A stretch of DNA of 64,000 nt from assembly GCA_051656645.1 (NCBI GenBank), contig JBOGCH010000040.1, forward strand, positions 189,550 through 253,549, read 5' to 3'. This document shows positions 36,646-45,738 of this stretch, in pieces; position 1 is the first letter of the stretch; each line of letters starts with the position of its first letter. The DNA comes from JBOGCH01 sp051656645 (lineage in GTDB: Bacteria > Bacteroidota > Bacteroidia > Bacteroidales > Marinifilaceae). The position numbers and the translations under genes are program-made. The notes beneath the pieces are model-generated. The model was not told where the DNA came from. It worked only from the letters and a program-made list of their open reading frames with translations, and made no database searches.

Positions 36646-36938
36646 TTTTTTAGCTCACCCTGCTTAATCTCAATCAAGTCACCCACCATTGACGACAGGC
36701 CTAAAAAATAGGCATCATCATCCTTGATAACATCATCACCCTCAAGCCAACAATTCTTAATCAATAGTTCGTTGTATTTTAAAGGATCATTCTTGCCAAC
36801 AACGGCAGCAGCCGACAATACTTTACGGTCAGGTTTCTTCAAATAGCAACGTTTCACTTTGCCATTTTCGTCCTCTACCTCATACACAAATACCTGCCCG
36901 TGCTTCGCTTTTAGCGCGTCTATTCTTTCTTGTTCCAT
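36639..36938 (-). CDS. tail assembly chaperone (Mu gp41-like)
   Basis: 99 residues, acidic/charged, with VYEVEDENGKVKRCYLKKP and VVGKNDPLKYNELLIKNC. It ends ...GEL-K-K-L at TAA. The last codons CTA AAA AAG form the heptamer A AAA AAG in frame. It coats the tape measure during tail assembly. Confidence 0.85.
   Translation of the reverse strand: MEQERIDALKAKHGQVFVYEVEDENGKVKRCYLKKPDRKVLSAAAVVGKNDPLKYNELLIKNCWLEGDDVIKDDDAYFLGLSSMVGDLIEIKQGELKKL
36645..36651 (-). promoter_or_regulatory. programmed -1 ribosomal frameshift site
   Basis: On the minus strand A AAA AAG in the zero frame (X XXY YYZ rule), 3 nt before the zero-frame stop codon. Slipping by -1 opens the following frame to 36451. Confidence 0.82.
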
Positions 36939-36944
36939 TGGAAT

Positions 36945-37373
36945 TTAAATTACATTAGGTATAACATCAAGGGCGATAAATGGAAGTGTTATCTCCATGT
37001 GCGCATCGCCATCTTTAAAACTCTTTTCATACTCAGTTACCGATGCCTTCACAACACGATCAGTGGTCAGGACACCATCTTTCAGATAGGTCACGATGAT
37101 ATCAAAATCAATATCCGTCAAATCCTCATAACCTTTCTCCTGCGCCGCTCTGTCAAGAGCAATTACTTCACTTTGTCTAAGCGTTAAGCTTCCGTCAAAT
37201 GTCTTCTTGCCCTTCTGAATGCCGTGAGATCTTTTACCGGCTCCCGGAAGCAGCGTTTTGTCTCGCTTAATCTTATAAGCCACCCCAATGGCGCCTATAA
37301 CCGGACGTCCCAGAATTACAACGGTAGTATCGCTGTATTCGTATTCGCTTGTATCAAGATAATTTCTTGCCAT
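36945..37373 (-). CDS. tail tube protein
   Basis: 142 residues. It contains EYEYSDTTVVILGRPVIGAIGV at the N-terminus (shown in part) and a beta-rich body ending ITLPFIALDVIPN, as in Mu gp40-type tube proteins of Bacteroidota phages. It lies directly between sheath and chaperone. Confidence 0.8.
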   Translation of the reverse strand: MARNYLDTSEYEYSDTTVVILGRPVIGAIGVAYKIKRDKTLLPGAGKRSHGIQKGKKTFDGSLTLRQSEVIALDRAAQEKGYEDLTDIDFDIIVTYLKDGVLTTDRVVKASVTEYEKSFKDGDAHMEITLPFIALDVIPNVI

Positions 37374-38548
37374 TAGTCGCTAATCGTATTAAATGATAAA
37401 TCAACATTAATCTCACTCAATGTGCCTTGAGGCAAAAGCTTACACTTCACATTAAGCACACCGGTACTTAACACATTCTGATTTGGATCAATATAAGCCT
37501 CAAACTTGCTTATCTCACCGGACATACCTGCATTAACCGCACTCTCAACCATGCCCTCAAAGTTTTTCACTACGCCCGTCTCCATCTTGCCGGCGTCATC
37601 CACATAGACAGTATCCATAATCTCATTTACATACGTGTCGTAAACAATGCGCATAGCCTTATCGATAACACGTCCTAAATTCAAATTACTATAGTCGTCA
37701 GTTAGTGGTGCAGACATAGGATCACCATTCAGACAACAACCGGACCTACCCGGATACGTACGGAAAAAGATATATCCGGCATCATGCAATACTTCCCAGT
37801 TGTTAAACTCTTCGTCAGCACTCTTTCCGTTTGTAAAATATCCTTCACCAAGCAAAGTGCCGTCCTTTACTCTGCCAAGCGATTGATGTACACTAATTCG
37901 TGCGGCACGACCTAAGATTCTACCCATGGCAGCATTCTGTTTTACACCAATCTTACCATCACTGGCCATCACCATCGCAACACGGTTTGCGTTACCTTCT
38001 CTCGGCTTATGGATACCTGTTGTCTGTCCATTCCAAGCGGCTGGCACAAAACCTCTGAATGGCGATATATAACCGGCATACTCCTCAGCAACGGTCTGCA
38101 TTGCTGTCACTGCACTTATCGCCTCTCCGTCAATACACTTAGTCATCGTAGGCGTATATCCGGCATCGGGTACGTGGTTAATGGCAACAAGTCGCACTCT
38201 ACGTCCGGAACCATTAAGCAATACGCGCAATGGCGAATTATCGCCTGTCCCTACCATAGCCGACAATAAACTAGCACCTGCCACCACTACAAGATAAAAC
38301 TCACTTCCCTCCCCGGCTTCTGCGTAAAAAGCGCGCACCTCTTTATCAATAAGTGCGTTGTTTGCAGCTGTCACGCCAAGTGTCGCAAGGTTTTTTGTTC
38401 CCGTAAGTTTGTAACACTTGTTAAGTTCCAACGTTCCGACAACCGCCGTTCCGGTCAAGATCATTCCGGCAATACCATCTTCAGGAGCAGCTACACCGCG
38501 TCCCAAATTTCCATTACCCAGCGTTACTTTTACATTTGGTAAACTCAT
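37373..38548 (-). CDS. tail sheath protein (Mu L/gp39-like, DUF2586-type)
   Basis: 391 residues. It has a Gly-rich N-terminus (VTLGNGNLGRGVAAPEDG), VVAGASLL, a central ISVHQSLGRVKDG and a C-terminal NVDLSFNTIS. It is the contractile sheath, so the phage should be a myovirus. It shares one base with the tube gene. Confidence 0.85.
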   Translation of the reverse strand: MSLPNVKVTLGNGNLGRGVAAPEDGIAGMILTGTAVVGTLELNKCYKLTGTKNLATLGVTAANNALIDKEVRAFYAEAGEGSEFYLVVVAGASLLSAMVGTGDNSPLRVLLNGSGRRVRLVAINHVPDAGYTPTMTKCIDGEAISAVTAMQTVAEEYAGYISPFRGFVPAAWNGQTTGIHKPREGNANRVAMVMASDGKIGVKQNAAMGRILGRAARISVHQSLGRVKDGTLLGEGYFTNGKSADEEFNNWEVLHDAGYIFFRTYPGRSGCCLNGDPMSAPLTDDYSNLNLGRVIDKAMRIVYDTYVNEIMDTVYVDDAGKMETGVVKNFEGMVESAVNAGMSGEISKFEAYIDPNQNVLSTGVLNVKCKLLPQGTLSEINVDLSFNTISD

Positions 38549-38560
38549 CTTTCTTATTTT

Positions 38561-38875
38561 TTAGCGTTCAACATCTATCAAACAAAGTTTCCCTTCACTC
38601 AGTCCGGATTGGTGATATTGCGCCATGTTCTTATCACGCTCAAAGAAGACCTGACCATCGGAACTCACATAAAAACGTTTCTCCTTGGGGTAAGCCTTGG
38701 CATAATCATCAACCAATACCTCAAACTTGCTTCGCTTTTTAACATCTTTCTTCTCCGACTCATCAATCTTCTCATTTTGCTCAATCCCGGCACCATTCTC
38801 TACCTCTTTAACTTCGGAGTTCTCAACTGTGTCCATCCCGGCAACATCTATAATTTCTTCAACCTTATCTTTCAT
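38561..38875 (-). CDS. phage hypothetical protein with acidic N-terminus
   Basis: The ATG at 38875 (MKDKVEEIIDVAG) gives 104 residues; an upstream start would run through the previous gene. A Glu/Lys-rich N-terminal half is followed by KFEVLVDDYAKAYPKEKRFYVSSDGQVFFER, the last part resembling a common short phage tail-region protein. Function unknown. Confidence 0.65.
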   Translation of the reverse strand: MKDKVEEIIDVAGMDTVENSEVKEVENGAGIEQNEKIDESEKKDVKKRSKFEVLVDDYAKAYPKEKRFYVSSDGQVFFERDKNMAQYHQSGLSEGKLCLIDVER

Positions 38876-39393
38876 CTTAATCGTATTATTTTGATTACAA
38901 AACCTAAAGCCATTCCTATTGCCATCCATATTATAGCGGTACTTGCACGCTCCCATATCGAAGGAGGCTTTTCTATTATTACATCACGCTCACTTATTGT
39001 TTTTTGGAGACGTTCAATTTCTCTGTATTGTTCTTGTATAATTAGCTCCAAGCTGTCACACGTAGATGTTATATACACTAAGCTATCTCTATACTCAACT
39101 CTCACCCCGGCTTGCCCTGCTTTTGCCGTATAACTTGAGCCGGGTGGTAAGTTCTTAATATCCTCCGGATAAAGGAGGAGGGAGACCTGCGATGGTGGCA
39201 CCTTCACCAACCCCATCTTCGTCACTTCCCTCACCGTTGTCGAGTCGCTCTCTACGATGCTCTCTCGAAACATCTCTTTTTGCACCGTGCAGGACGTGAT
39301 CAACAGGACAGCGAAGCAAATACTTGCAATTATTGCGACTTTGGATAGCACGCCTAAGCACCGCAAGCTCTTTATAAACTTTGTTAATATCAT
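38872..39393 (-). CDS. candidate unimolecular spanin (lipobox plus C-terminal TM)
   Basis: 173 residues. The N-terminal hydrophobic segment ends in LLITSC, a lipobox (Cys about residue 35). The body is periplasmic with a predicted helix (about 115-140). A C-terminal transmembrane helix (AIIWMAIGMALGFVIKII) precedes a short basic tail. Lipid anchor at one end and inner-membrane helix at the other is the design of u-spanins, which fuse inner and outer membranes at lysis. The assignment rests on topology alone. Confidence 0.65.
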   Translation of the reverse strand: MILTKFIKSLRCLGVLSKVAIIASICFAVLLITSCTVQKEMFRESIVESDSTTVREVTKMGLVKVPPSQVSLLLYPEDIKNLPPGSSYTAKAGQAGVRVEYRDSLVYITSTCDSLELIIQEQYREIERLQKTISERDVIIEKPPSIWERASTAIIWMAIGMALGFVIKIIRLR

Positions 39394-39538
39394 TGCTCTG
39401 ATTTTTAATTATCTCCATCAAGTTCTCATAAGTGGTCTTTGTGGATTCCGTTTGCAACTTGCGTCTGTTTACAAGCCATGTCACCACTGCTCCCAAAAAA
39501 CCCGATGGCAGAGCAAACTGCAAAAACTCCATCCACAT
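39155..39538 (-). CDS. small membrane protein with coiled coil (holin or i-spanin-like)
   Basis: 127 residues. An N-terminal transmembrane helix (FLQFALPSGFLGAVVTWLV) is followed by a coiled coil (about 30-65) and a Cys-containing NNCKYLLRCPV. This pattern is common in Bacteroidota phage lysis regions. The 3' 239 bp overlap the spanin candidate in another frame, like Rz/Rz1. The last about 45 residues are low-complexity and may only reflect that overlap. Confidence 0.6.
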   Translation of the reverse strand: MWMEFLQFALPSGFLGAVVTWLVNRRKLQTESTKTTYENLMEIIKNQSNDINKVYKELAVLRRAIQSRNNCKYLLRCPVDHVLHGAKRDVSREHRRERLDNGEGSDEDGVGEGATIAGLPPPLSGGY

Positions 39539-39549
39539 AAGCCTACTTA

Positions 39550-40410
39550 TTAGGGTTTAGCCGAATAAATGGCACCCATATACTTACCACGCATTGACAA
39601 TGCGGTAAAGCGTTGCTGGAAACCAATAACATCACCACGCTGATCAGGATCCTTATACTTGGCAAACACCTCTGTGTCTCCAACGGCGCGACACACCTCG
39701 TCTTTCAAGTAGAACAGCGATGCCTGTGTATCATTAGCCCCTACAACTGATCCCATTGCTTTTTTCTTCTTAGTAGTTGTGTCAAAGAATGGCAAGCTAT
39801 TGTAACTGTACAACTTAAAGCTAAACACTTTATTGTCGCTCAGAATCTGCTTATACATCTTAATGTCTTGAGCTCTCAAGTCAGCAAGATGCTGCGCATT
39901 CAGTACAGCCACAAGGGAGTTCATGTCAACATCCAAAGCTCTATACTTCGCCTCAATATCAAGCAAATCCTCAAAGGTCAGAGCTTTGACACCTGCCTTG
40001 TTTGTGCCTCCGCCTGTTGCCAAAACAGGAGTGTAAATTCCATCCTCTCCGGGACACCAATTGTAAGCTGCATAGGCACTCTCTTTTTTCAACAATGCAG
40101 CTTTGTGGCTACGCACCACGCTCTCCATCTTGTTGTATGCACTCTCTTTTTCTTCAACATTGCGAACCACAGTGTTTTTCGTATCGAAAGTGTGCAACAC
40201 CAACTCCTTGGGAATATCCTCACGTTGCGCTGTTGGAACAGGAAACACAGTATTGTCAATCAACACTTCCGGATCAACACCCGCTTCCGCCAAATGGAGC
40301 TTGTTATACTCTACAAATTCACTCAAATCTCTTGATTCACTCAAAAACGATGTATCCGGGATTAATCCCTCAAGTATCATCGCCGTCCATAATTCTTTTG
40401 CAATAGCCAT
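39550..40410 (-). CDS. major capsid protein (Mu gp34-like)
   Basis: 286 residues. It has MAIAKELWTAMILEGLIPDTSF at the N-terminus (in part), then a spine-helix-like acidic region and ALTFEDLLDIEAKYRALDVD. The length and order after protease/scaffold match Mu-like Bacteroidota phage capsids. Confidence 0.85.
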   Translation of the reverse strand: MAIAKELWTAMILEGLIPDTSFLSESRDLSEFVEYNKLHLAEAGVDPEVLIDNTVFPVPTAQREDIPKELVLHTFDTKNTVVRNVEEKESAYNKMESVVRSHKAALLKKESAYAAYNWCPGEDGIYTPVLATGGGTNKAGVKALTFEDLLDIEAKYRALDVDMNSLVAVLNAQHLADLRAQDIKMYKQILSDNKVFSFKLYSYNSLPFFDTTTKKKKAMGSVVGANDTQASLFYLKDEVCRAVGDTEVFAKYKDPDQRGDVIGFQQRFTALSMRGKYMGAIYSAKP

Positions 40411-40433
40411 TTTAAATGCTGTTTAAACTGTTT

Positions 40434-41408
40434 TTACTTCTTGTTGCAAATCTCTTTGTATGCCTCCGGATTGCTTACCTTCAACTGTTGTAATCCTGCC
40501 ATGTCGTTTTTCATCCACGCCGATAACGTCCATGCTTTACGCTCAGCAGGTATGTCACTTGATCCTCCTACCGGAGTAACAACAGCACTCAGCGACTGGC
40601 GCTCCTGAATACCTCCAAGCATTGTCTTTAATGCAGTCAAATTGGTTGCTCCAAAGTCAACATAACTTTGCTTATCCTCAGCCTTAATCTTACCTTCTTT
40701 AATGGCCAATTCAACAACATCGCTTACCTCCTTGGCATTTTTTGCATCAACATCGCTCTTCAGGTTCAGATACTTTTTGTTGATATCCTCATACTTGGCA
40801 TGCAATGCAGTAATTGCCTCACTAATTACTGTTGTGTCTGCCGTATCATTGACACCTAGACACACACGCGCTTGTGCGCTTAATTCAATTCTCACTGGTT
40901 GTGTAGACATAATGTTTTGATTTGTTTTATCTGCCGATAATTGTGCAATCCCCTTAACGTGTAACTCTATGCGGTCCTCACTAATCATGTTTTGCTCACC
41001 ATCGTAAATGCGGAGCGATAGCGCACCGGCATTACTTGGAACAGAACAAACAGACACCTCCAGCAATTCCCAACGCGTAACATATAATTCATATTCTTTT
41101 GTGGTAGGATTCTCGCGCCATTCTGCATCATGTATAAAAATGCCGGGACTTGCGCCTTTTACATACTCTCTCTCTACCTTTCCGGCTATGCGTGCCGATG
41201 CTGGGTCCTCCATATCAAAGTCTGTATCGGCCGATAATATTACACCCTCAATCTCCATGTTGTTCCAACGTCCGATAATATCACCTAGATCGTGATTAAA
41301 TAACATAACAGGATTATTATTAAACCGGGTAAAATCACCCCCGGCATTAACCAGGTAAAAACCGTGTGAGTTCTTTTTTGATTCGTTGTTGATTACAAAT
41401 TTTGGCAT
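40434..41408 (-). CDS. prohead protease fused to scaffold
   Basis: 324 residues. The N-terminal HK97-type prohead protease (about 1-140) has VMLFNHDLGDIIGRW with the catalytic His and WELLEVSVCSVPSNAGAL with the catalytic Ser. The C-terminal about 150 residues are helical and charged, as in protease-scaffold fusions (Mu gpI/Z type). It is the first gene of the leftward late block. Confidence 0.88.
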   Translation of the reverse strand: MPKFVINNESKKNSHGFYLVNAGGDFTRFNNNPVMLFNHDLGDIIGRWNNMEIEGVILSADTDFDMEDPASARIAGKVEREYVKGASPGIFIHDAEWRENPTTKEYELYVTRWELLEVSVCSVPSNAGALSLRIYDGEQNMISEDRIELHVKGIAQLSADKTNQNIMSTQPVRIELSAQARVCLGVNDTADTTVISEAITALHAKYEDINKKYLNLKSDVDAKNAKEVSDVVELAIKEGKIKAEDKQSYVDFGATNLTALKTMLGGIQERQSLSAVVTPVGGSSDIPAERKAWTLSAWMKNDMAGLQQLKVSNPEAYKEICNKK

Positions 41409-41533
41409 ATGATTCTCATTTTCTTAAGCCAAAATTACTGTACAATAAATATTACAACAAAAACAGTGTCAAGGTATTACACTATTTTTTAATACTTACA
41501 TAAAGTGTATCACTTTTGCTAAAAATTAATATC
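41409..41533. promoter_or_regulatory. divergent late promoter region
   Basis: It lies between the leftward protease/capsid block and the rightward terminase block. It contains an imperfect inverted repeat (GTATTACACT at 41474-41483; AGTGTATCAC at 41504-41513), a plausible late-activator site. It also holds a GTACAA motif (41440-41445) like that at the phage ends, close to the middle of the prophage. Confidence 0.5.
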
Positions 41534-42019
41534 ATGGCAAAGAAAAAAGAGACAACAAAAAAGGCATTGTCAAGTGAAAAAGGAGGTGTAAAAACACCCA
41601 AGCATAAGTTATACACTGTCGCAGAATCACTATTTATTGATCAAGGAATGACATGCAACGAAATAGCTGAACAACTTGATATCACAGAAGCAACCTTATC
41701 CAAGTGGCGCAACACCATGGAATGGGATCAAAGACGTGAGGATGTTTTATCATCTCCGGATAAGATACGCACATTATTACGTGAGGAGCTAAAATCTATT
41801 GCGGCAGGAAACAAGGCAAAAATGGATACAGATGCCTTATCTAAAGTTTCCAAAGCACTCCAATATTTTGACGGTAAAGTTGGATTGGCAATTGTCATAT
41901 CTGTATTCAAAGAATTCGACACATGGATGACAGGCGTTGATCCTGCCATGGCTATAAAGTTCACCGAATACCACCGCATATTTATTCACGAACGTGCACA
42001 ACAAGACTCATTAAAATAA
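41534..42019 (+). CDS. terminase small subunit
   Basis: The ATG at 41534 (MAKKKETTKKALSSEKGG) gives 161 residues; a TTG at 41516 is less likely. The HTH (about 35-65: ESLFIDQGMTCNEIAEQLDI.EATLSKW) fits DNA-recognising terminase small subunits. Its stop is one base before terL. Confidence 0.85.
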   Translation: MAKKKETTKKALSSEKGGVKTPKHKLYTVAESLFIDQGMTCNEIAEQLDITEATLSKWRNTMEWDQRREDVLSSPDKIRTLLREELKSIAAGNKAKMDTDALSKVSKALQYFDGKVGLAIVISVFKEFDTWMTGVDPAMAIKFTEYHRIFIHERAQQDSLK

Positions 42020-42020
42020 C

Positions 42021-43583
42021 ATGGATATAGATAAGAAATTTCAAAGGCTCGTCTCAAATTACGATGAGCACTGTCGTAGGATTGCAAAATCGACGTCGAT
42101 TGATTTAAACGAACGCCCAAGCGATAAGATAAAGCGTATTCGAACACTTGAGTCAGATTACATTAAGTGGTTCGAATATTACTTCCCAAACTATGCAAAG
42201 AGTAAGTGTGCCTGGTTCCATCAGGAGTTTGCCAAAACAATCATTGATAATGACATTATCAACTACCTGCTTGAAATCTACAGATCGGGGGCAAAATCGG
42301 TTCATGCAGATATGGGAGTACCCTTGTACTTAATGTTTACAAATAAGTTGTTTTATATGCTTCTTATTGGAGAAACAGAGAAAAAGGCTCAAAAACTTTT
42401 GTCAGCTCTACAGGCACAATTAGAATATAACAAGCGTCTTATCAATGATTATGGAAGTCGTTATAAACATGGCGATTGGAGCGCTGGTGAGTTTATTACA
42501 ACAGATGGTATTCGCTTCATGGCTCTTGGCTTCGGACAAAATCCAAGGGGAGTGCGGGAAGAAGATAAACGTCCTGATTATATCGTAGTGGACGATGTTG
42601 ACAATAAGCGACATGTAAACAATGACCGCCTTATGCGTGAAGGGGTTGAATGGACATTTGAAGACCTTATGGGCTGTTTTGATGAGACTGACGGCTCGGT
42701 GAAGCGCTTTGTATATGCAAATAACAACTTCCATAAGAACAGTATTACCAATCGACTAAAGCAACAATTCAAAGTCCAGATCAATAAAGCCAGGGAAAAC
42801 GGTGTAAAGCCTGTGTATAAAGTCTTAACCGTTACAGCAGTTAAAGACCTTAACACCTTCGAACCTAATTGGCCGGACAAGACATCTGCAACTTATTGGC
42901 GCAATAAGTTCGCTTCCATGCCATATCGCTCTTTCATGCGCGAGTATATGCACAAACACATCGAAGATGGTGCAGTTTTCCGAATGGAAGATATGCAATG
43001 GAAAAAGATGCTTCCACTTAAGGATTACGATGTACTGGTATTTTATGGTGACCTTTCTTATAAGGCTAACGCTTGTTTTAAAGGGATGATCCTAATCGGT
43101 AGAACAGGACGTGAGTTCCACATTATACACACCTTTTTGCGCCAAGCATCAAGAATTGTTTTAGCCAAATGGCTCTATGACTTATACGAAAGCACTGATC
43201 TTCAACGCGTCAAAAAAGTTCGCTATTGGATTGAAGGTCTTTTTTCTATGGATGAGTTTGTGAACGATTTTGATACAGAAGGAGATGAGCGAGGATACTA
43301 CATTCCTGTACGTGCCGACAAGCGACCTAAAACCGATAAATATGACCGTATCGAAGCATCACAATCATTCTTTGAGCGTCGCAATGTATGGTTTAATATC
43401 GACGAAAAGGAAACTTCAGACCAGGTCGAATTAGTCGACCAATATATGGCATTTGAAAAAGGAAGCGATGCGCCTGTTGATGGACCGGACGCAGCTGAAG
43501 GTGCGTTTTCAAAACTCAACGTTTCTCATCGCAAAACTAGCTCTACACATCGAATCGGGAAAAGAACAAGTTTCAGACATTAA
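42021..43583 (+). CDS. terminase large subunit (Mu gp28-like)
   Basis: 520 residues. An ATPase domain spans about 70-270: the Walker B-like DYIVVDDVDN is clear, but the Walker A region (SGAKSVHADMGV) lacks the classical GxxxxGKS/T. The nuclease part has FYGDLSYKANACFKG as the first acidic motif. Packages DNA headful-style. Confidence 0.88.
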   Translation: MDIDKKFQRLVSNYDEHCRRIAKSTSIDLNERPSDKIKRIRTLESDYIKWFEYYFPNYAKSKCAWFHQEFAKTIIDNDIINYLLEIYRSGAKSVHADMGVPLYLMFTNKLFYMLLIGETEKKAQKLLSALQAQLEYNKRLINDYGSRYKHGDWSAGEFITTDGIRFMALGFGQNPRGVREEDKRPDYIVVDDVDNKRHVNNDRLMREGVEWTFEDLMGCFDETDGSVKRFVYANNNFHKNSITNRLKQQFKVQINKARENGVKPVYKVLTVTAVKDLNTFEPNWPDKTSATYWRNKFASMPYRSFMREYMHKHIEDGAVFRMEDMQWKKMLPLKDYDVLVFYGDLSYKANACFKGMILIGRTGREFHIIHTFLRQASRIVLAKWLYDLYESTDLQRVKKVRYWIEGLFSMDEFVNDFDTEGDERGYYIPVRADKRPKTDKYDRIEASQSFFERRNVWFNIDEKETSDQVELVDQYMAFEKGSDAPVDGPDAAEGAFSKLNVSHRKTSSTHRIGKRTSFRH

Positions 43584-43594
43584 ATAACAACAAC

Positions 43595-44008
43595 ATGAGA
43601 ACAATCAAATTTATCGCAGTGCACTGCACTGCAACAGCACAAAATGCAACCATTGATAGTATTAAAAAATACTGGAGAGAACAACTTGGCTGGAAGAGCC
43701 CCGGCTACCACTACATTGTCAAACCCAATGGCGATATCGTTAACCTCCATCCGGAAGACAAAGTAAGTAACGGTGTGTCCGGACACAATAGCTATACTAT
43801 CAACGTATGTTACATCGGAGGTATTGACAGCAAAGGAAAAGCTGTCGACAATCGGACACAACAACAAAAAGCATCTCTCTATTATTTACTTGAGCGCATC
43901 AAAGAGAGGTACCCAAAAGCCATCATTCAAGGGCATCGTGACTTTCCCAAAGTAGCAAAAGCATGTCCGTGTTTTGATGCAAAAAAAGAGTATGCAAACA
44001 TTAAATAA
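43595..44008 (+). CDS. N-acetylmuramoyl-L-alanine amidase (endolysin)
   Basis: 137 residues, the amidase_2/PGRP fold. Zinc ligands are AVHCTAT (His), GHRDFPKVAKACPCFD (His and Cys), with YHYIV as the catalytic-site Tyr/His. It cuts the cell wall at lysis. It lies inside the head block, away from the spanin/holin candidates. Confidence 0.93.
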   Translation: MRTIKFIAVHCTATAQNATIDSIKKYWREQLGWKSPGYHYIVKPNGDIVNLHPEDKVSNGVSGHNSYTINVCYIGGIDSKGKAVDNRTQQQKASLYYLLERIKERYPKAIIQGHRDFPKVAKACPCFDAKKEYANIK

Positions 44009-44015
44009 CATCACT

Positions 44016-44441
44016 ATGTTTATCACCAACGAAGAGCTTAACACAGCTATCTATGACTATACTCTTGGACGTATCACCACAGACGATGTGGTGATACGCA
44101 CCGCTATCCTTGCAGCCATTCAGGAAGCCACGAGCTACCTCAATGCAAAGTATGACTGTAATGCTATCTTCACCGCTGTAGGCGACAATCGCAATATCTT
44201 GCTCGTGGAACATATCAAAAGTATGGCAGTGTGGTACATCATACGCATATCCAATGCAGGACTTGTTTTTGATAAAGCAAAGATCTATTACGATAATGCT
44301 ATTGACTGGCTCAAACAGGTCGCAGGGGTAGGCACATCTGGCAAGACAATCACACCGGATTTGCCAATAAAACGAGAAAACGGAATTGTAAAAACCAAAA
44401 TGAGGTATGGAAGCAACCGTAAATTTCGTCATGATTATTAA
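44016..44441 (+). CDS. head completion protein, Mu gp36/DUF1320-like
   Basis: The ATG at 44016 (MFITNEELNTAIYDYTLGRI) gives 141 residues; the earlier ATG at 43974 would overlap the amidase. Helical, with VVIRTAILAAIQEATSYLNAKYD typical of DUF1320. Confidence 0.82.
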   Translation: MFITNEELNTAIYDYTLGRITTDDVVIRTAILAAIQEATSYLNAKYDCNAIFTAVGDNRNILLVEHIKSMAVWYIIRISNAGLVFDKAKIYYDNAIDWLKQVAGVGTSGKTITPDLPIKRENGIVKTKMRYGSNRKFRHDY

Positions 44442-44476
44442 TTATACTGTTTAAATACTATTTAAATAGCTCTGTA

Positions 44477-45706
44477 ATGGAAAATAAAAGCAAAAACAAT
44501 AGAATACTCGTCAAGAATAAAAAAAGGGCTTATTTGGGCGCAAATACAACTAAGCATAATCAAAAACGAGAAGGATTAGTTCCTAAACTAAAACTTAAAT
44601 CACTTAGTCAAACCAAAGCCGATATACAAACGTGGCAAAACGCATTGCGATCTGCCGGCAATATCGATGAACCAAGACGCGCAAAGCTATACAACTTATA
44701 TCGCAACGTATTACTTGATGCTCATCTATCGTCACAAATTGAACTACGCACGCAACACCTGTTGTCTACGCCATTTTTATTGACAGTAAACGATAATACG
44801 GATGATGAACTCACCAAGCAATTCTCCAACTCTATGCTTATCACATCAGTTATTAGGCAGATACTTGACTCCATTTATTGGGGACACCGTATGATTGAAT
44901 TTAGCTATAAAGATAACAACTTAACGTGCGACAGAATCCATCCCAACAATGTAGTACCGGAAAAAGGTATAGTATTGATAGACGAAACAGGAAACGAATG
45001 TATTAAATACCGTGAACTCCCAGATTACAATACATGGATACTAGAGTTTGGAGATAATGATAATCTCGGTTTGCTAAATCAAGCGGTAGCGCACGTACTA
45101 ATGAAGCGATTTGCGCAAAGCTGTTGGAGTGAGTTGTGCGAAATCTATGGTATCCCTCCACGTTTTATTAAAACCGAAACAAGTGATCCAGAGATGCTGG
45201 ATCGTGCGGAGGAGATGCTACGTGATATGGGATCAGCTGCTTACTTTATCATTGATAATAGCGAAGAGTTCCAATTTGCCAAAGGTGCAGACACCAACGG
45301 TGACGTATACAGTAATCTAATCAGGTTATGTAAGGAGGAATTGTCACTACTCATTTGCGGAGCGACTATAGGACAAGACACAAAAAATGGTAATAGAAGT
45401 AAAGAGGAATCATCCATTGAGCTACTCAAGAAAATAGTACTTTCAGACAAAGCACTCGTGGAAGGTTATATGAATACGAAAGTGATCCCGGCACTAAAGT
45501 CAATTGGATGGATGGCAAATCTCGATGCTACGTTCCAATTTCAACAAGAGCAGGACCTAGATAAGCTATGGACATGGACGTCCGGAGTAATCCAACACAT
45601 GGATGTGGATCCCGATTGGATAAACGAAACCTTCGGCATCAAGGTATCTAAACGCACGCAACAAGATGCAAAGCTTAAAATTGACACATCAGGTTTTTTC
45701 GACTAA
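44477..45706 (+). CDS. portal protein, Mu gp29/DUF935-like
   Basis: 409 residues. It has KADIQTWQNALRSAGN, LYRNVLLDAHLSSQIELRT and LLICGATIGQDTKNGNRSKEESS, diagnostic of DUF935 portals. It forms the DNA gate of the capsid. Its leader carries TTTAAA repeats like other genes of this phage. Confidence 0.92.
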   Translation: MENKSKNNRILVKNKKRAYLGANTTKHNQKREGLVPKLKLKSLSQTKADIQTWQNALRSAGNIDEPRRAKLYNLYRNVLLDAHLSSQIELRTQHLLSTPFLLTVNDNTDDELTKQFSNSMLITSVIRQILDSIYWGHRMIEFSYKDNNLTCDRIHPNNVVPEKGIVLIDETGNECIKYRELPDYNTWILEFGDNDNLGLLNQAVAHVLMKRFAQSCWSELCEIYGIPPRFIKTETSDPEMLDRAEEMLRDMGSAAYFIIDNSEEFQFAKGADTNGDVYSNLIRLCKEELSLLICGATIGQDTKNGNRSKEESSIELLKKIVLSDKALVEGYMNTKVIPALKSIGWMANLDATFQFQQEQDLDKLWTWTSGVIQHMDVDPDWINETFGIKVSKRTQQDAKLKIDTSGFFD

Positions 45707-45738
45707 GCCCTGCCGGCTATGGTAGGGCAGTAGTCGGA

